Assembly: GCA_965153455.1 (NCBI GenBank)
Contig: OZ234493.1
Coordinates: 13,320,213 to 13,384,212, forward strand
Origin: Sphagnum compactum
Lineage: Eukaryota > Bryophyta > Sphagnopsida > Sphagnales
Direction of reading: 5' to 3'
Length of the DNA stretch: 64,000 nucleotides
Shown: piece by piece, positions 58,981-64,000 of the stretch
Layout of the letters: each line of letters opens with the position of its first letter
Position numbering within the stretch: position 1 is the first letter of the stretch
Made by a program: the position numbers and the translations under genes
Notes under the pieces: model-generated
The model's input: only the letters and a program-made list of their open reading frames with translations
What the model was told of the DNA's origin: nothing
Databases searched by the model: none

Positions 58981-61080
58981 CATAAAACATGCCTTACCTT
59001 CATATGTTTTCATGTTATTTTTCATCCTTTTTTTATTTGGCAACCTTTTTCCTTGGTGGTAATTAAGTTGTCAAATTCCACGGTTTAATAAACATCCATT
59101 TGATTGGAACCCATGGTCAAGAGTTAAAGCCTAGTCCAATCCATTCCAAAATGTTATCCTTGTTCCCTCCTTTAGTAGGGTGACATAGAGGTGGTTGAAA
59201 TCCCCATGCAAACATGAACATTTTTAGAATTAATACACTCCACAATGTTTACCATATTTTTTTTGATTTTTTCATGTTATAAATAATTGCTACAATAGTT
59301 TTTACCTCCTCTTTGTTGTGTGTCCATGGGAATGGTGGCAAAACACTTTGTAGAAGCGGGATATTGTAGAAAATGTGGTACATAAGATGTCATCCCTAGG
59401 TAATCTGTTCCATTTGAGGTCCTATGTTGGCTTCCCAATCTTGCATTTTATTCTTCACATATTCATCAATTTTTTGAGACCTTATCTCCTTCCAAGTTAC
59501 TTCTAGCCCCACGACTATTTTGCCTAGAAATTGATGCTCAACATATTCAAGCAATAGTTTGAATTCTTCATCCATAGTAACTTGATTACATACACATTCA
59601 ACACATAGAGTGGTGGAATTCTTAACATTGTTGTTGTATTAATTTAATTTTTGAACCCAACATGCAACAAGTTAGAAGTTAAACCCTACAACAAAGTTGG
59701 TACATGAAAAAACATAACAAATAACTAAACTCAAAATGAAAATGTAGTTCTTTTATCAATTCTACAAATGACCAGCTCTCATATGAAGACATAAATACGT
59801 CTTCAACCTAGTTGTCCCACTTGTCATCTTCAAACTTCTTGTATTGCTATAATCTAAATTTGAATCCATCAATAACATCCTTCTCCTAGTTATAGTGACA
59901 TAACATGTATGGCAACTACCAAAAAAGAAATAGGGACATGTTTCAAAAAAGGAGGAAGATGAGGAGGTGGCTATTGATTTATGGTAACCACATGTTATGC
60001 TTTTGTACGTGCAGAGAGCAATGCATCTTTGTGTTCACCGTCAAGTTCACCTAACTCCTTGGATGGAAGTTCTTCAAATGTGAGGTCAACATAAGGAGAG
60101 TTGGAAATTGTCATTAATTTCCAAGATGATGTGTCATGTGGACAAGATGTCATGTTAAAATGCAACTGCATTTTTACAATAGATGCCTTGTTACAAAATA
60201 GTGTTGTAGCTTGTGCATGCTTCAACTTTGGTTTTTCCAAGTTTGTATACATCCTAGGTTGTCCATCATTTTCAACACTTTTTGCTTCATAAAGTTTTAT
60301 AACATGAAGCCCATTAGAATGTTGATCTTTGGATGGGGATGTAAAGGTTGAAGTAGATGTCTCCTCATTGTCATGTTCAAGTATGCTATGAAATTTGTCG
60401 ACCACCCACCAAGCCACCTTCTTTGATATTTTTCAAGCTTGCATTTTGTAAGGCTTTTGGGCTTTAGTTCCATTTTGTTGCCTTGTCATTTGTTGGCTAC
60501 TAGTAGTACCTCCCTCTTTAACAATTGCATGTATTAGATCTCTGGGTGATCTTACTTTTTTTTGTGTGGTTTTGACTGTTTTTTATGCTTTCCATCAACT
60601 ACAAGTTCTTCCTTCGATGTTACAGGGACATCTGCAATGGAGGTGAACTTGTGGTGTTTTGCATCATACCTTGTAGGTGGTTGTAATCCATGGAATGTTT
60701 TGAGTGAACAGATTTGCTTGATGATTGTATCATTTACAAAAAAATTATCCTACTCCTCGTCAATTTTTGCTTGGCTTTTAATCAACAAGTGAGAAGTTGA
60801 TTTTTCATCAACGAACATGTGTTTTAGTTTTTTGGTTTCTTGGGCAGAATTGAGGTTGGGGTTCATCAGCAATTTAACACGTTTACCTAAGTTTGGATAA
60901 AAGAATGTTTTAATGTCACAGCCTTTATGTCAATGTTCCAAAAGTCTTTGCTTACTAGTCCACTCTCCATCGTAGTAGATGCAAATAACATGTTGAGTTG
61001 CCCTTTTGATGTTCTGTCATTGGCCTTGGGTCTTACTTAACATGTTGACATGTTTCTAAATATTAATATTTTTGGGCATT

Positions 61081-62990
61081 TCATGTTCAACATGTACAAC
61101 CATGAAACCCATATTTGTAACTAGCCAGCCATTTGCTATGACCTAAACAAAGATGAATAATGATATAGAACATTTACTTTCATTGCTACAAATTCCACTT
61201 TTAATTCATGGTAAAACTTTGGAATAACAAATTGCTCTACAAATTTCCCATACTTTAGATTGATTAGTATCAGACCAACCCCTTAACAATTAAGTCTTTT
61301 TTGCCTTTTGTAGACAACATTGTGCTACCAAGTTCATTGTCCATGTTTTTTCCAGCCATTACAACATCTCATTTCGTAACAACACCTAAGTCAAATCATA
61401 ACATGAATCCCACATATAAAATCCTTGTTATTTCCTAAAACATTTTGCAACATGTACAATCCTAAAACATTCTACAACATGTACAAATGACACACAACAA
61501 ACAAGAGCACATGAAATAAAGATTTAAACCTATGATGTGTTGAATGAAAAAGGAAATTTTGTGTTTCATAATAGTTTCATGTTTATATCATTCCTCCTTT
61601 CACATTTACAAATTCATTTCCATGCTTTTCACCTCAAAAGAAAATTCTTAAGCATGTTACAAAATAATGTTCAACAAGGTTTTTCAAAGGAAAACAACAA
61701 AATCCAAATGAAGAGCTAAGTAATAGCTGAAACTGATTTGCATGATTTCAACTTATGTTTTAACATTTAAACATTAAACAAGGTTTTTTCATTGAAATGT
61801 TTTGTGTAGTCCATGAATGCCTTAACAACATGTTGTCTAGTAAAGGAGCCTTCAGGTGTTTCCATAAATATTTCATAGCCATCATCATAACACCATAAAA
61901 AACTTACCTCAAGGGCATATTCACAGTCAAGGTACCCAAAACAATGGTCTAACGAAAAAAGGATTGCAAAAGACTATTTTGGATTTTTATTACATATATT
62001 ATTTTATGATTATAGTGGATTGGTGTATGATTAGAATTAAATTGATGTCATGTTAATCTAATAAAAAAATCAATAATAAATTGGATATAATATAAATGTC
62101 CTTTTAAATAATTTGACTCCTTGTTTTAACTGTAATTTTCATCTTAAAGGAATCAAAAGGAATGTATTAAACAATGTAATTGACTTCAATTTTCTTTCAT
62201 GGATTAGTAATGCATACATTTATATTTGGCAATGTTCATATAATGCATTTGATTAAATAATATACGATATAATATTTTTTAAAGTTATAGAATCCATTTT
62301 GAAAGGGCTACAAGGAAAATGATTCCTATTTTTTGCCATTTGGTTCATTTTTTTATTCATTAGGTTTAGAATTTGTGGCCCCAAGTGTTGACAACATGTG
62401 TAGGATATTTTCATGTAAGAAAACATGTAAAGTTGCATATAAAAACTTGTTTATTCATTTTTGAAATTTATAGTTTTTTACAAAAATATTTATACATAAT
62501 TACATATGCATGTGAAAAATCACCACCACCATGCAAATTATCATAATTTGAATTATCCAATATTTTCACTTAAACTTATTCCATAAAGATTCTATATTTG
62601 GAAAATAGCAAAAGAAAAGTCTTTGAGTCATGTGTCCAAAAAGGGGTACCTTGATTGTGAATATGCTTTCAATAGTAGTGTTGTGTTTGTGCTTGAAGCT
62701 TTTGCAAATTTTGCGAAAGCTCCATTGTATGTATTTCAATAAATTGCATTCATTTTCCAAATGCATTAAAGAACTTGATGTGATACAATGAACACTACTT
62801 AGGACAATCATTTGCATTATTGGTGTGCAATAATCTAATTGATTGTTGCTTGAAGTTGTAAGATGATGGCAATGATACACATGAACTTCAAGTTGGTTTG
62901 GTGATGGAGATGATACACAAGCACAAAGGACTGTTACATTGCATTAAGGTTTAGGATCAAGGATGGTGGGGATGTTTAGGTTGTCTCAAT
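61081..62990. other. AT-rich spacer without a gene
   Basis: No supported gene on either strand. A 104-codon minus-strand frame at 62566-62880 has no known motif. Confidence 0.45.
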
Positions 62991-63270
62991 TTGCGCGAAG
63001 GATGTTTGAAATTGATTCATGTTACATAGGGCCATCCAACGAAATGACATGTGATGGTCAATGTACCCTTCATCCCATGGATGCCATAGCAACCATTGTG
63101 TGTTACATGGGACATATTAAATAACATGATTTGCGTGAAGGATGTTTGAAATCGATGCATGTTACACAAGTCCATCCAATGAAATGACATGTGATGGTCA
63201 CTGTACCCTTCATCCCATGGATGCCATAACGACCATTGTGTGTTACATGAGACATATTAAGTAACATGCC
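62991..63270 (+). repeat. 140-bp tandem duplication
   Basis: Two adjacent 140-bp units start TTGCGYGAAGGATGTTTGAA at 62991 and 63131. They share CATCCCATGGATGCCATA and TGTGTGTTACATG and differ at about a dozen positions. Unit length is not a multiple of three and no frame stays open across both. Confidence 0.9.
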
Positions 63271-64000
63271 TATGTGGTAATTATGTGAACGAGGATGGGG
63301 GTTTTGGAGGGGAGGTCCATTATGGTGATGTCATGCTGTGGTGGTGGTACTTTTGTCTAACGCATTTACAATCTTAGGCCTGTTTAATATTGTTCGTAGA
63401 ATAGAACCCCAAAAAGATCTAGTATCCATCTATAAAATTTGCAAAATTATTTCCTACATTGTGGGTATTGTTTCCTTTGGAGGCGGCCTCTATGTATTTG
63501 CAAGTTTATTGTTGACCGGGGATGTCACCCATCCCCAAATTACTTTTATACTACGGTGTTTAAGATTAAGGGGGTAAACGATTGAATAATGAAGGCAAAT
63601 TTTAATGTTTAATGTATTAATTGTAGGTAGGGTAAAGCAAATATCCGGTGCTCAACTCATTGAATCAAGGATAAGGCAGAAGATTTGAATAACTATAACG
63701 ATTCTAAGGGACTTGTAAGAGCCCTCACTATTTTAGGAGGATTTCTAAAACCTACAATAAAATGCATATTTAGTACTTTAATGGATTCAGCACTAATTTA
63801 AACCATTTAAAATATTGACAATTAAGAAAAAAACATTGCACAAAATGTTGAAATTTTGGAATTTGGTGACAACAAAGTGATCAAAGCTTGTTCACCTTGA
63901 AATTGATGAAATCATAGTAAACTCCATTAAACAAAGCACCCAGCTATGTGGAAAGGAAGGACAAAGAGAGAGGACCCAAGTCCAAGTCAAAAACGCACAA
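63271..64000 (+). other. Window end with one unassigned hydrophobic open frame
   Basis: The frame at 63338-63577 (79 codons, for example VGIVSFGGGLYVFASLLLTG) would encode two hydrophobic stretches. No family is recognisable and no splice partner is visible. The remainder to 64000 shows nothing. Confidence 0.3.

Larger units (their letters stand above)
56486..61080 (-). pseudogene. Large degraded coding region of unrecognised family
   Basis: Read on the minus strand, coding-like pieces follow one another: RPKANDRTSKGQLNML then FWNIDIKAVTLKHSF (about 61.05-60.9 kb); GKRVKLLMNPNLNSAQETKK; IIKQICSLKTFHGLQPPTRY; a 140-codon open frame at 60417-59995 (WVVDKFHSILEHDNEE, YVDLTFEELPSKELGELDGE); EKDVIDGFKFRL and VFMSSYESWSFVELIKELHF (59.9-59.75 kb); MDEEFKLLLEYVEHQFLGKI (about 59.57 kb); LQSVLPPFPWTHNKEE; MANKPKFLEAWQ with QQRVIEWLKFIKDHDCGW (57.68-57.55 kb); and GPIVIGEDQRRLQLHN. 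Stops and frame changes separate them. One old gene or transposon is likely, perhaps more than one. I do not recognise the domains. Confidence 0.5.

Noticed and set aside
1-64000. Organelle insertion, virus-derived segment or bacterial-type gene cluster
   Set aside because: I saw no organelle gene, viral capsid or polymerase other than the Ty3/gypsy pol, and no operon-like layout.

Overview
The window is nuclear DNA of a land plant. It is AT-rich, its genes are split by GT-AG introns, and it carries plant-only families (a GT43 xylan glycosyltransferase, a plant-type Ty3/gypsy element, a CACTA-type MITE, CCCTAAA telomere-like repeats). I cannot fix the species. Moderate gene density and long AT-rich repeat deserts would suit a seed-free vascular plant, but that is a guess.

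Three host genes can be modelled from start to stop with every exon phase agreeing. (1) On the minus strand, 5513 to 298, a seven-exon gene encodes an 820-residue CCCH zinc finger, RRM and OST-HTH/LOTUS-like RNA-binding protein. (2) On the minus strand, 27189 to 22888, a four-exon gene encodes a 471-residue Golgi GT43 protein of the IRX9H type (xylan synthesis); its 2.4-kb first intron holds six 165-bp satellite units and an older 400-bp duplication. (3) On the plus strand, 29936 to 32999, a nine-exon gene encodes a 298-residue COP9 signalosome subunit 6. Genes 2 and 3 diverge from a shared 2.7-kb intergenic region.

Between and beyond them lie relics. At 10.9-13.1 kb are a broken RING-finger fragment and, close behind it, an intron-containing DDB1 pseudogene with a short telomeric repeat inside an exon. 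At 13.3-14.2 kb is a solo fragment of a retroelement control region with a TATA box. At 40.2-48.3 kb is a dead Ty3/gypsy element in permuted order: reading the minus strand, protease, RT, RNase H, integrase, LTR-like DNA, primer binding site, leader, gag. Its pol part is flanked by inverted LTR fragments. At 48.6-51.5 kb (plus) and 56.5-61.1 kb (minus) are coding-like but broken stretches of families I do not recognise. A 176-bp CACTA-type MITE with a TAA target duplication sits at 55.9 kb. The rest is AT-rich non-coding DNA with many small tandem repeats.

I found no bacterial-type defence system, CRISPR array, phage or organelle segment, and nothing I would call a new multi-gene system. The most informative features are the DDB1 pseudogene with its telomere-repeat scar, the permuted gypsy element, the satellite-bearing IRX9H intron and the unrecognised broken gene at 56-61 kb.
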